From positions 1-64,000 of the forward strand of contig JACQFN010000013.1 in NCBI GenBank assembly GCA_016200045.1: 64,000 nucleotides of DNA, given 5' to 3'. A program made the translations under genes and the position numbers. The DNA is from Nitrososphaerota archaeon (GTDB taxonomy: Archaea > Thermoproteota > Nitrososphaeria > Nitrososphaerales > Gagatemarchaeaceae). Each line of letters begins with the position of its first letter. Positions within the stretch are counted from its first letter, which is position 1. The notes under the pieces are model-generated. The model was not told where the DNA came from. It saw nothing but the letters and a program-made list of their open reading frames with translations, and ran no database searches. This document shows positions 50,191-58,761 of this stretch, piece after piece.

Positions 50191-51484
50191 ATGGCCGAGA
50201 CCCAGGAGCCCTCTTCCGAGTCGCCAGCCGGATCGGCTGCGGGAGGGGGCGGACCTAGCTACAGGGCGCTCTTCCGCAACAGGTCCTTCACGGCCCTGTG
50301 GCTCGGACAGGTGGTATCGCAGTCGGGGGACGGCATATTCGACGTCGCGCTTCTCTGGATTGTTCTGGTGAGCACGAACTCTCCTGGCCTCGTCGGCCTG
50401 ACGCAGGCGGCGGTCCTGGCACCGACCATCCTCGTCGGCCCTGCGGCAGGGGTCTACGCGGATAGGCTGAACCGGAGGGACCTAGTCGTGTGGAGCAACG
50501 TGTTCCAAGGAGTGATCACGGCTTTCATATCCGCGCTGAGCCTCCTGGGTTTTCTGTCGTTCTCCCCCTTGATTGTCCTCGTGCTCCTGCTTTACTCAGG
50601 GGCTGAGTTCTACAGGGCGGCGGGCGGCGCAATGATCCCCAGGTTGGTCGACAGGGAGAACCTAGGGGTCGCGAACGGGCTGTTCACCCTGAGCACCTCT
50701 TCCAACCAGCTCGCGAGCTATACAATCGGGGGGGTCGCGGTGGTCGCTGTCGGCGCAGCCGCCGCAATCGTCTACGACAGCTTGACCTTCTTCCTCGCCG
50801 CCGCGGTCATGGCTTTCATCCTCAAGGAATACGGGAGGCCGAAGTCCGGGGGAATCGTGGAGTCGCAGGACAAGCCCAGCTTCTGGAAGGAATTCAGGGC
50901 TGGGCTTTCGTTCATCCGGAGCAGTAGGGTGTTCCTCGAGCTCACGGTGTTCGGGCTCCTCGTGAACTTCTTTGGGGCGGGGCTGACGGTCGTGATTGCT
51001 CCGTATGTAAGGAACCAGTTGAGCGGTGACGCGTCGCTCTACGGAATTGCGCTCGCGTCGTTCTCCCTGGGCATCATAGTGGGGTCCGTCGTCGTGGGCA
51101 GGATAAACTTCCGCGCATACGTCGGCAAGCTCCTGTTCGCCGGGGTCATCGCGGTCGGGCCGATGACCGTGGCCATAGGGACTGGTCGACTCGGCCTACG
51201 TGGCCCTTCTGATCTTTTTCGCCATCGGGGCAATCTCGGGGGCGCTGAACCTCCCAATCCAGGTCCTCGTCCAGTCTCGGGTCCCTGGGGAGCTCCTGGG
51301 AAGGGCGGGGACAGTCCTGAGGGCGCTGCTAGGAATGGCCGCGCCCGTCGCGGCCATCTTCTTCGGGGTGCTGGCTGGCGCCACGTCCGTTTCCTTCGTG
51401 TTCGTGGCGATCGGGCTAGCCGTTTCCGCCATAGCCGCCGTTCTCTATCTGCCTTTCAAGGAGCTGCGGAACGCAAGATACTGA
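50191..51484 (+). pseudogene. MFS transporter with a single-base frameshift
   Basis: Residues 1-330 form the first eight or nine membrane segments of an MFS_3-type exporter (with GVYADRLNRRDLV in the loop after segment 2). At about 51181 the frame breaks. Skipping one base (the A at 51181) lets the protein continue as LVDSAYVALLIFFAIGAISG through the last segments and ends normally at 51484 (PFKELRNARY). In the original frame the protein runs into Arg/Pro/Gly-rich sequence unlike membrane protein and stops at 51510. A +1 insertion or assembly error explains this. It is probably co-transcribed with ppdK. Confidence 0.85.
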
Positions 51485-51560
51485 TTCCCAGAACAGGGCG
51501 GGAGGTGTAGGCCAGCCCAAGCGGGACGGAAGTGTTTTCGGGATGTTTTTGACGGGCCTT

Positions 51561-51959
51561 CTATCCCCAGACCCCGAGTATCGCTCCCATCACAAGGAAT
51601 ATGATGAGAGAGTGGACGACGTCGATTCCGAAGAGCTTCGGAGGCCTGTTCTCGAACACCCACCCTGTCAGGTGGTACGAGAATGCGAATGCGAGCCACG
51701 CGAGGAAGGCCACTTCAGCGCCGGCGACAAGGTCGGAAGCGCCGGCGAACAGCACGAAGACTCCGAGCAGGTATGCCGTCAGCAGGTTCGCGAAGAACCC
51801 GACGACGATCGCTTTGTTCCTCCGCTTCCTTGCGTCCTCTTCGGTCATTTTCAGGAGGGTCATCCACATCTTTCCGAAAACGGGGGGCGAATACCAGACG
51901 GCGCCTATAACGAAGCTCGCGATGGTAGCCGCAAGTACGCCCAGGATGTCTGGCCACAT
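51561..51959 (-). CDS. DUF1761 family membrane protein
   Basis: A 132-residue membrane protein with four helices. It opens ILGVLAATIASFVIGAVWYSPPVFGKMWM, the DUF1761 signature with the WYSP motif, and the remaining segments (AIVVGFFANLLTAYLLGVFVLF, FLAWLAFAFSYHLTGWVFE, VVHSLIIFLVMGAILGVWG) fit. Function is unknown. I use ATG 51959; a longer frame upstream is not family-like. It follows the extracellular-domain gene on the same strand. Confidence 0.8.
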   Translation of the reverse strand: MWPDILGVLAATIASFVIGAVWYSPPVFGKMWMTLLKMTEEDARKRRNKAIVVGFFANLLTAYLLGVFVLFAGASDLVAGAEVAFLAWLAFAFSYHLTGWVFENRPPKLFGIDVVHSLIIFLVMGAILGVWG

Positions 51960-52066
51960 GATCGAAATCAAGATGGCTGTTTCCTGGAATCGGGCATGAA
52001 CGGGTTTGGTATTTAAGCTCCGAAGCGTCAGGCGACTCCGGAAGAAACCTGGATGGACACCGTGGC

Positions 52067-52726
52067 TCAAGTCGACGCTGTCGACTGAGAATAGACGTAT
52101 GTCAAGGTCACTTGACTGCTCGTTTGCGCCGGACGAGATGGGGCCTGCAGGACAAGGTTGACTACCGTGGACCCCGAAGGAAGCGTACCGATGATGATGT
52201 AGTTCCCCGAGACCTGATTGGTGCAGGACTGGAATCGAAAGTCGCTGAAAAGCCTCCCGACGTCGATGGTGGCGGACGAGGCGCTGGCACCCCCGCTGTT
52301 GACAATCAGGAAAGAAATCGTGAAGGTCGCGTTCGTCTTCACCTTGTTAGGGTACGACACCTGCATGCTTACCTGCCCCTGGCCAGTCGCGGTCGCGGTG
52401 GTCGTGACAGTCATGGACGACGTCGCCCCTGTGGTGAGGCCCGTTGAGCCGGTCGTCGGGGTTGTGCTCGTTACGGAGACACCAGTGCTAGCACCCTGAC
52501 TCTGACCGAACCCCGAAGCGAAGAAGAAGAAGACTCCCCCTGAGAGAAAGAGCATTCCGACGAGGAAGGCGACCTTGACGGTCCGCGCAACCCTCCCGCG
52601 TTCGTCCCCAAGAGTCTCCTTGACCCTGAACGCGACGTACAAGGCGACACCTGCGAGGAGTATGATGGCGAGGGTGACCGCCAGAACGATGCCGACAAGG
52701 GAGAAATCTGAAAGTATGGCGAGCAA
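52067..52726 (-). CDS. Membrane-anchored surface protein with Thr/Ser-rich linker and beta domain
   Basis: The 219-residue protein has two membrane segments near the N-terminus (residues ~10-32 and ~50-70). A Thr/Ser/Gly-rich linker (residues ~75-115, for example TSTTPTTGSTGLTTGA) is a probable O-glycosylation site. A C-terminal beta-sandwich-like domain (SYPNKVKTNATFTISFLIVN) resembles CARDB-type folds. It is encoded immediately downstream of a membrane glycosyltransferase on the same strand, so it may be an exported surface protein modified or assembled with it. No family assigned. Confidence 0.6.
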   Translation of the reverse strand: MLAILSDFSLVGIVLAVTLAIILLAGVALYVAFRVKETLGDERGRVARTVKVAFLVGMLFLSGGVFFFFASGFGQSQGASTGVSVTSTTPTTGSTGLTTGATSSMTVTTTATATGQGQVSMQVSYPNKVKTNATFTISFLIVNSGGASASSATIDVGRLFSDFRFQSCTNQVSGNYIIIGTLPSGSTVVNLVLQAPSRPAQTSSQVTLTYVYSQSTAST

Positions 52727-52730
52727 GGTA

Positions 52731-53900
52731 TCACCTCTTCGGCTTCTCCCAACGCATGCGGATGTCCAGGGCCTCCTCCACGAACGCCGCAGTCCTCAAC
52801 CCGTCCAAAAAAGAGTTGTAGAAGAGCATCAAAGGGCTCAGGGCGACCTGCCAGAGTTTCCTTTCCCTGTCGAGCCCGACAGCGGTAACGACGAGGAGGA
52901 CCTGGATGACCCAGTAAGCGGAGAGTCCGAGCAGGATGGTCGCCCAATCTCCGCTGATTGACCCGGCCACGACGGCGAAGATGGCGAGGAACATGTTGAT
53001 CACCGGGGAGAAGGTGTCGAACCAGACGTACGGAAGGCCGTACATCCCTGCGACGCCGTATCTCTTCCTCAACAGCATGTTTTCGTGTTTGGAGAGGACT
53101 TGCATCATCCCCCGGTACCAGCGGCGCCTCTGCTTCATCAGGTCTTCCAGGCTCGCGGGCGCTGCCGTGTACGCTACGGCCCTGTCTTCGTACTCTACGT
53201 CGTGGCCCGCTTCGAGTATCGCGAGAGTCATGTCGAAATCCTCCGCGAACGTCTCGCTCGAGAACCCTTTCGCACCCTGAAGGACGTCCCTCCTGAAAGC
53301 GGCAACGGGGCCGGGCACGATCATCACAGTCGAGAGCATCGATTGCCCCTTCCTTGCTAATCCGAGTCCAGCAGCATACTCCACAGACTGGAGCCGCTTG
53401 ATCAACCCGCGCGGATTCTCGACCTTCACGTTCCCTGCGAGCGCGCCGAGCCGCGGGGAGGAAGCGAATCTCGCGGAGAGCTCTTTCAACGCATGGGTGG
53501 AAAGTCGCGTGTCTGCGTCGACGGTCACGATGAACTCCCCGGTCGACGAGGCGATCCCGGCGTTCAGCGCTTCTGCTTTGCCCCTGTTCTGCTGGTGCAC
53601 GACCCTGACCCGATTTCCTCCCAGGCTGTCCGCAATTCCGGGGGTCCTGTCGGTCGAGCCGTCGTCGACGATTATCACCTCGTAGTCCTGGTAGTCCTGA
53701 CTGGCGAGGGATTCGACGCAGCCTCGAATGGTCTTCTCCTCGTTGAACGCAGGAATGATGACCGAGAACTTCCCCGATGGAGGCTTTGCGCTCGCTTTTC
53801 GGAAGGAATAGGCGATCGAGAGTACCCAGAGGCTCGAAATCCGTACCAGGGCAACGACGAGGAGGCTGGCGAATAGGATTACCACTGGGCTAGGGGCCAA
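52731..53900 (-). CDS. GT2-type membrane glycosyltransferase
   Basis: A processive-type GT2 enzyme of 389 residues. An N-terminal membrane helix precedes the GT-A domain with SVIIPAFNEEKTI (near residue 46), VDADTR (DxD-like, near residue 125), the acceptor Asp region FAEDFDMTLAILEAG, and QRRRWYRGMMQ (the Q/RxxRW motif of hyaluronan/cellulose/PgaC synthases). C-terminal membrane helices follow. It would polymerise or transfer sugars at the membrane. The surface-protein gene starts five bases after its stop. Confidence 0.9.
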   Translation of the reverse strand: MAPSPVVILFASLLVVALVRISSLWVLSIAYSFRKASAKPPSGKFSVIIPAFNEEKTIRGCVESLASQDYQDYEVIIVDDGSTDRTPGIADSLGGNRVRVVHQQNRGKAEALNAGIASSTGEFIVTVDADTRLSTHALKELSARFASSPRLGALAGNVKVENPRGLIKRLQSVEYAAGLGLARKGQSMLSTVMIVPGPVAAFRRDVLQGAKGFSSETFAEDFDMTLAILEAGHDVEYEDRAVAYTAAPASLEDLMKQRRRWYRGMMQVLSKHENMLLRKRYGVAGMYGLPYVWFDTFSPVINMFLAIFAVVAGSISGDWATILLGLSAYWVIQVLLVVTAVGLDRERKLWQVALSPLMLFYNSFLDGLRTAAFVEEALDIRMRWEKPKR

Positions 53901-54040
53901 TTGCTCGCTCTCTACGCCCGAAGATGACCCAACTTGTCAATTGAACCCACCGATTTGGACGTGGGAGCCTTCGTCGTTCATTGAGGTTGAACGAAAGATG
54001 ACTCATGACCGTCTCAACAGGAGCCAGACTTTGATTTGAA

Positions 54041-54114
54041 TGGGGCCGGCGGGATTCGAACCCACGACCACTTGCACCCCAAGCAAGTATCCTGCCAAGC
54101 TAGACGACGGCCCC
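54041..54114 (-). tRNA. tRNA-Pro (GGG)
   Basis: The 74-nt gene has a seven-pair acceptor stem (GGGGCCG with CGGCCCC, A discriminator at 54041). The anticodon stem CTTGC/GCAAG holds the loop TTGGGGT with anticodon GGG at 54078-54080, and the T loop is TTCGAAT. The anticodon context is the usual archaeal tRNA-Pro sequence. No intron is present. Confidence 0.92.
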
Positions 54115-54142
54115 GCGAAAGGGACCCGAAGTGCTTCTCGGT

Positions 54143-54994
54143 TTAAACCTTGGGCGGTGAAAAATCGGAGGGCGTCCTAGGCCCTCGGTGTGACCCGGTC
54201 GCCAACCGCAGGGTCTCATTCGGAACGAGCTTCAGGTGTTCGAGAAGCTTGGAGTACATGTAATCTGTTGGCTCGCGTTTGTACGCCGTGAGCCCGTCTA
54301 GGACGACATCGAGCGACCTTATCCCCATCAGCCTTCTCAGGTATGGCGAGACGCTTCCGCCAACGAACAGGTGTTGGGCGGCTGAGGTGACATTTCTCGG
54401 TCTCCTGTTTGTCCCTGCGGATTCGAAGTCGATGATCCAGGGCCTCCCGTCCGCCACGACCAGGTGCTTTCTCAGGTTGTTCAGCTGCCCGTGATCTACC
54501 GCCAATATGTCGAGTTTGCGGCATTGGTTGAGGGCAGAATGGAGGAGCGAAGCTACCACCAGCTTCGTCCCTCTTCCTTTTTGGCCCCGAACCCATTCTT
54601 CCAATTCCTCGTAGCGAATGAGGGTCATCAGGATGAAGTCGTCGGTCGCACTCTGAATCTCGGGCCCGATTCCGACCCGGTTCACCAGCCTCGTCATCTT
54701 GACCTCGTTATCCATGTCTTCCCGGTTGGCGTCAGTCCGTCTGATCTTCAGCGCAGATTCTCCTTTCTTAGTGATGGCGGTGACCACGACACCGACGGTT
54801 CCCAGCCCAAGTATCCCGAGCCTTCCTATCCTTGTGTGGCCTTCGAATACGAGTTCCTCCACCCCCAGACGCTCGAGCTGTCTGATCCTGGCCTTGGCTG
54901 TTCGCAGTGAGATTTTCGGATACGTAAGGACGCGTATGTACGGCGTCCTGATGAGTTCCGCGAGTTCAGCTCGTTCCGAGGACGTCGCTGACAA
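54143..54994 (-). CDS. Predicted RIO/COG2112-type serine/threonine protein kinase
   Basis: The ~283-residue protein has an N-terminal helical region (IRVLTYPKISLRTAKARIRQLERLGVEEL), then a kinase-like core. The glycine loop is LGLGTVGVVV, the ATP-binding Lys is in ALKIRR (near residue 92), the catalytic segment is DHGQLNNLRKH (near residue 180) and the metal-binding Asp is in IIDFESAGTNRRPRNVTS. This matches archaeal COG2112 kinases. TTG 54994 is preferred, as it overlaps the end of the CCA-enzyme gene (stop 54966). It lies next to tRNA maturation genes; the target is unknown. Confidence 0.82.
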   Translation of the reverse strand: MSATSSERAELAELIRTPYIRVLTYPKISLRTAKARIRQLERLGVEELVFEGHTRIGRLGILGLGTVGVVVTAITKKGESALKIRRTDANREDMDNEVKMTRLVNRVGIGPEIQSATDDFILMTLIRYEELEEWVRGQKGRGTKLVVASLLHSALNQCRKLDILAVDHGQLNNLRKHLVVADGRPWIIDFESAGTNRRPRNVTSAAQHLFVGGSVSPYLRRLMGIRSLDVVLDGLTAYKREPTDYMYSKLLEHLKLVPNETLRLATGSHRGPRTPSDFSPPKV

Positions 54995-56288
54995 TCTCGC
55001 CGATCCCTCGGTCAAGCCACTTCGAAGACCTAGCCGCCTTTGAAAGTCCGGTTCCATCGAGGACCCTGGCGCTCTTTCTGAGCCCAGCTGATACCTCTTC
55101 CGAGCCACCGGTCGGCCCTGTCTTCCCCTTCACGATGTCACTCAGGAGCGTCTTGAGGTCCGTGTACTCCCTGTCGCGCATCAGCCTGACCCTTGCGTCG
55201 TCGTCGAGCCAGACCAGTCGCGCGTCCTGCTTGTTCGAAGCAAGGAAGGCGGACACGTCCTTCCCCCGGTCTACCGGGGGGCCCACCCGTTGCTCGAGGG
55301 TCGGCAGGGATGCGATTTCCGGGACGAACAGGAATGCGCTCGAGCCCGAGTTGTCGGATGCGCAAATAGACCGGGCAATCCTGAACCCACGAACTTCGAG
55401 GTGGCGGACAACATGTCTCAGGGTCCTTCGCAGCTCTCCCCAGAGGACGTCCTCGCTGAGTCGGGCATGTTGGAAGGACACCGCGACGACGTGTTCTTTC
55501 ATTGAAGACCTGCTCCTTCCCTTCAAATCCCGGAAGTAGCTCATGCCGGGCGCCTTTAGAAACTCTCTGGATGCGAGGACCATCCTGCCGTACTTCTCGC
55601 CCGACACGGCGATGGCCAGGTCCCTGCCGCTGTCCACCGGGTCTGGAAGGGAGAAGATGCGCGGGCCCTTCAGACGTCCCGTCCCCGCGAAGTGTCTGAG
55701 AACTGAAGGGAAGTCGCCATGCTGCATCACTAGGACCTCGGCGGCGTAACCGCTGAAGCCCTGGACCTCGATCTCTGCCCCGTACACACCTACCCCTTTC
55801 ATGAAAAGCTTCAGGATCTTGATTTCTCCCTTCTGTTTCTCCGGCAGCCTGCTGACTACTTCCACGTGATAGGGCGACCTGTCTGCCGCGCTCTTCCACT
55901 CCTTCGCCCTGACGGCGAAGCACGGAACGATGTTGACCCTGACGCCCTCGACCCGGGCTTCGGTGTACGGATGCTGCGCGAACTTCTTTCCTCGGGGATA
56001 TCCCTTTGTCACGTACCGCCCTACGCCCAGTCCGACTTCCTCGAACCTCTCTACCGGGGTTCCAGCGTCGATTCGGACGAAGATGTCGAGGTCGACATGC
56101 CCCGGGATCCAGGTCCCTTTTGCGAACGACCCTCCGAGGACGACATCCTTGACCTCCGGAAATTGAGACGCGGCCATCCCAGCCTTTCGAAGCAGGAGTT
56201 CGGAGATTCTTTCGAGGTGCCGGGTCTCGCGTCTGGTAGGTGCTACGAGTCTCGAAGCCTTGTTCAGCGCATCAGAGACGCCGCTCAA
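54966..56288 (-). CDS. cca: CCA-adding enzyme (archaeal class I tRNA nucleotidyltransferase)
   Basis: Adds or repairs the 3' CCA of tRNAs. The 440-residue length is typical of the archaeal class. The catalytic head has LGGSFAKGTWIPGHVDLDIFV (near residue 51; the two Asp of DLD are catalytic) and the third carboxylate region follows near residue 110 (VNIVPCF). The neck, body and tail domains come after. It overlaps the 2'-5' RNA ligase start by four bases and the kinase gene at its 3' end, so the three form an operon. The tRNAs in this window lack an encoded CCA. Confidence 0.93.
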   Translation of the reverse strand: MSGVSDALNKASRLVAPTRRETRHLERISELLLRKAGMAASQFPEVKDVVLGGSFAKGTWIPGHVDLDIFVRIDAGTPVERFEEVGLGVGRYVTKGYPRGKKFAQHPYTEARVEGVRVNIVPCFAVRAKEWKSAADRSPYHVEVVSRLPEKQKGEIKILKLFMKGVGVYGAEIEVQGFSGYAAEVLVMQHGDFPSVLRHFAGTGRLKGPRIFSLPDPVDSGRDLAIAVSGEKYGRMVLASREFLKAPGMSYFRDLKGRSRSSMKEHVVAVSFQHARLSEDVLWGELRRTLRHVVRHLEVRGFRIARSICASDNSGSSAFLFVPEIASLPTLEQRVGPPVDRGKDVSAFLASNKQDARLVWLDDDARVRLMRDREYTDLKTLLSDIVKGKTGPTGGSEEVSAGLRKSARVLDGTGLSKAARSSKWLDRGIGEIVSDVLGTS

Positions 56289-56839
56289 GGTAGGGGGTAT
56301 GCTCCCACATCTGTGTACACCGGTCCCGACGGGGTCAACTGGCTCGACTTCAGTTTCAACTCGGACAACCTCACCCTCCCGAAGGACCGCCCCGCGTTCT
56401 GTGCCAAGAGCTCGGTCAGAGAGCCTGACCCTCTCTGGCTCCGGACCCGTCCCAGGGTGAGATGGGCGCGGAAGGGGCGGTCGTCACTCTCCCCGAGTCC
56501 GTCAAGCAGTTCGTTCACCCGGGCGGCGATACGCAAGACCTTTTCCTCGTCAGGGTCTGCGACCCCGACCCACAAAACGCTAGGCCGGCCTGAGCCGGGG
56601 AAGGCGCCCGTTCCCTTTACCTCGACCTCCTCGCCCTTCATGCCGAGCTCCTTCAGCCGCCTGTCCGCCTCTGACGCCTGCTCGGGGGTGACCTCTCCGA
56701 GGAACCTGATCGTGAAGTGTAGGTTCTGCCTTTCGACGAGCTTGACGTCAGCCCCCGTCGCCCTGACCTCGTCCTGAAACCTGACGATAGACTCCATGAC
56801 TTTGCGGTCGGGGATTTCGAGTGCCACGAAGGCTCGCAT
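56285..56839 (-). CDS. thpR: RNA 2',3'-cyclic phosphodiesterase / 2'-5' RNA ligase
   Basis: A 184-residue 2H phosphoesterase. Both H-x-T/S motifs are present: LHFTIRFLG near residue 45 and RAHLTLGRV near residue 128. The N-terminal MRAFVALEIPD is the family opening. It opens 2',3'-cyclic phosphates on RNA and in vitro ligates tRNA half-molecules. It is translationally coupled to the CCA gene by a four-base overlap, which suits a tRNA-repair role. Confidence 0.92.
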   Translation of the reverse strand: MRAFVALEIPDRKVMESIVRFQDEVRATGADVKLVERQNLHFTIRFLGEVTPEQASEADRRLKELGMKGEEVEVKGTGAFPGSGRPSVLWVGVADPDEEKVLRIAARVNELLDGLGESDDRPFRAHLTLGRVRSQRGSGSLTELLAQNAGRSFGRVRLSELKLKSSQLTPSGPVYTDVGAYPLP

Positions 56840-56870
56840 TGAACTCTCCGCCCAAGTTCCTCATGGTTGG

Positions 56871-56878
56871 CTTATAAC
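56871..56878 (+). promoter_or_regulatory. TATA box of the dephospho-CoA-kinase-like gene
   Basis: The element cttataac is 25-32 bp upstream of TTG 56903. It decides the start, because an ATG at 56867 falls inside the TATA region and cannot be translated. Confidence 0.6.
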
Positions 56879-56902
56879 CCCAAGTCGGGGGACGAAAGGA
56901 CA

Positions 56903-57457
56903 TTGCGCATCGTAGCCATCACAGGCATGCCCGGGGCAGGAAAATCTACTGCTGCCAAGGCCCTCGTCTCGAAAGGGTGGAGGCGGGTGGTGATGGGAGA
57001 CGTGATAAGGGAGGAGACGAAGAAAAGAGGTCTCAAGCCCGACGCGAAGAACACCGGGGAGGTCATGAAAGCGCTCAGGAAGGAGAGGGGGGAGGCCGCG
57101 GTGGCAGAGCTCTGCATGGAACACATTCGCAAGAGCAAGTCGGACAGAGTAGTCGTGGACGGGATCAGGTCGATGGCGGAGGTCGAGGTGTTCCGGAGGT
57201 CGGCGAAGGTCCTGCTGGTGGCGGTACACGCCTCGAAGGACCGCAGGTACGTCCTGCTGAGGGAAAGGGGACGCAGAGACGACCCGCTTTCAATTGAAAT
57301 GTTCCAGACGAGAGACGAAAGGGAGTTGCAGGTCGGCGTCGGCAGGCCGATATCATTGGCCGACCAGGTAGTCCTCAACGAGTACGCGACAACCCAGTCG
57401 CTTTCCGACCAGATAGTAGAAGCGGTCGAGAAGTGGGTCTCCCTGGATGCCCCCTGA
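56903..57457 (+). CDS. UPF0200-type nucleotide kinase-like P-loop protein
   Basis: An 184-residue P-loop protein: Walker A at the start (AITGMPGAGKSTAA), then GDVIREETKKRG, a helical lid, and DGIRSMAEVEVFRR near residue 85 with VHASKDRRYVLLRERGRRDDP. This is the archaeal UPF0200 family, often described as related to dephospho-CoA or adenylate kinases, though the activity is not proven. The start is TTG. It is followed by a UPF0201 gene overlapping by 11 bp, a pairing often conserved in archaea. Confidence 0.85.
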   Translation: MRIVAITGMPGAGKSTAAKALVSKGWRRVVMGDVIREETKKRGLKPDAKNTGEVMKALRKERGEAAVAELCMEHIRKSKSDRVVVDGIRSMAEVEVFRRSAKVLLVAVHASKDRRYVLLRERGRRDDPLSIEMFQTRDERELQVGVGRPISLADQVVLNEYATTQSLSDQIVEAVEKWVSLDAP

Positions 57458-57854
57458 CATACAGGTCTCCGTCAGGTTCGAAGCGGCCGTTTCCGCTTCC
57501 GAGGATGTGGACAAGGTTGTGAAGGCGATGCGAAGCGTCTTGGGCGGGACGGTCGTCAGTACGGAGGAGACGATGAGGCTCGTGCGGATGAGGTCGGACG
57601 AACTCGCTTCGTTGAGCATAGTGCACGACCAGCTGAGGGACCGGCATGTCAGGGGAGCGGCCAGGCGGCTGATGCTCACCGCGATGATGGGAGATTCGAC
57701 CACGATAATGCTGAACCGGCAGGCCGCCGCGGTGGGCATCGTCGCGCTCTGCAACAGCGAACGGGAGTCCCCCTTGGGGCCGCTCTTGCTCACAGTCTCC
57801 TCGAGGAAGATAGAGGAAGTTATCGATTGGCTGGCGGGTCAGGTCTCCGGATAG
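57447..57854 (+). CDS. UPF0201 family RNA-binding protein
   Basis: The 135-residue protein matches archaeal UPF0201 (COG1325), an exosome-associated family with an L5-like fold. It begins PDIQVSVRFEAAVSASED and continues through VSTEETMRLVRMRSDEL, the RGAARRLML segment and SPLGPLLLTV. It overlaps the end of the P-loop gene. RNA-related function is inferred from family naming and from the surrounding RNase Z, CCA and ligase genes. It is convergent with RNase Z, overlapping by 16 bp. Confidence 0.82.
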   Translation: MPPDIQVSVRFEAAVSASEDVDKVVKAMRSVLGGTVVSTEETMRLVRMRSDELASLSIVHDQLRDRHVRGAARRLMLTAMMGDSTTIMLNRQAAAVGIVALCNSERESPLGPLLLTVSSRKIEEVIDWLAGQVSG

Positions 57855-58708
57855 GGAACGGAGACCTTCATCCCGTCGGCTGCGGCCACAGTTTCCTGAA
57901 AGACCGCACGCGCCTCTTTCAAGAGGGGCGTGACGCTCGCATATCTGGCGCTGAAGTGGGTGAGGGCGAGCTTCCTTGCGTGCGCCTTCTTGGCGACTTC
58001 CGCCGCCTCGACGCAGGTGCTGTGCCTCCTCTCCACAGCCTTCTGCCTGTCTCTCCCGGCGAAGGTGGAGTCGAAAATGAGGAGGTCGCATCTGCTGAAG
58101 AAGCGGGAAAGCCTCGAGGAGGGGCGCGTGTCCCCGGAGTAACCGACCCTTCTCCCGGGTCGGACTGGCCCGGAGACTTCCCTGGGGCTGACAGACCGGC
58201 CTCCGACCAGTACGCTTCTTCCTTTCTGGAGCCTTGACCAAAGCTTGCCTTCAGGGATTCCGAGTCGTTTCGCTTTTTTGGGATAGAATACCCCCGGGCG
58301 TCCTCGCTCTTCGATGAGATAGGAGTGGGCTTCGGCGGAGTGCAATGCATGCGTCGCCCTTATCACGAACCCCTTGGTCCTGAGGACGACCCCCTGCCTG
58401 ACTGGGAAGAACTCCACTTCGAAGGTGAGGCCGATTTCGAGGATCTCAGATGTGGCCTTGAGCCAGTCCTTGAGCTTCCTGGGACCGACGATCCTCAGGG
58501 GCTTGCGCCTCTGGGCCAGGCTCATGGTCTGCAGAAGTCCCAGAAGCCCGGTGACGTGGTCGCCGTGCAGATGAGTGATCAGTACGGTGGTGTCCTTGTT
58601 GAGCCCGATGCCTTCGCTCAATATTCTCCGCTGGGCGCCCTCCCCGCAGTCAAACAGGACGACCTCCCCCTCTCTCTGAATCGCGATCGCCGGCAACCCT
58701 CTCCCCAT
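57839..58708 (-). CDS. rnz: Ribonuclease Z (N-terminus extends upstream)
   Basis: Removes the 3' trailer from pre-tRNAs. The metal motif THLHGDHVTGLLG is near residue 45, with further ligands in ATHALHSAEAHSY, YSGDTRPS and LTHFSARY. From ATG 58708 the protein lacks the first strand of the fold, but that strand (VDLTVTFLGTSSAAPT) is encoded immediately upstream in the same frame, from 58756. That region has no ATG, GTG or TTG; GTA at 58754-58756 or ATA at 58763-58765 (overlapping the stop of the methyltransferase gene as ATAG) could serve. The full enzyme would be about 305 residues. Confidence 0.92.
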   Translation of the reverse strand: MGRGLPAIAIQREGEVVLFDCGEGAQRRILSEGIGLNKDTTVLITHLHGDHVTGLLGLLQTMSLAQRRKPLRIVGPRKLKDWLKATSEILEIGLTFEVEFFPVRQGVVLRTKGFVIRATHALHSAEAHSYLIEERGRPGVFYPKKAKRLGIPEGKLWSRLQKGRSVLVGGRSVSPREVSGPVRPGRRVGYSGDTRPSSRLSRFFSRCDLLIFDSTFAGRDRQKAVERRHSTCVEAAEVAKKAHARKLALTHFSARYASVTPLLKEARAVFQETVAAADGMKVSVPYPET

Positions 58709-58761
58709 GGTGGGTGCGGCCGAGCTAGTCCCAAGGAACGTGACGGTAAGGTCTACCGAAC

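Noticed and set aside
55866-56777. A 303-codon plus-strand frame opposite the CCA enzyme and 2'-5' RNA ligase
   Set aside because: Antisense shadow; both minus-strand genes carry clear catalytic motifs.
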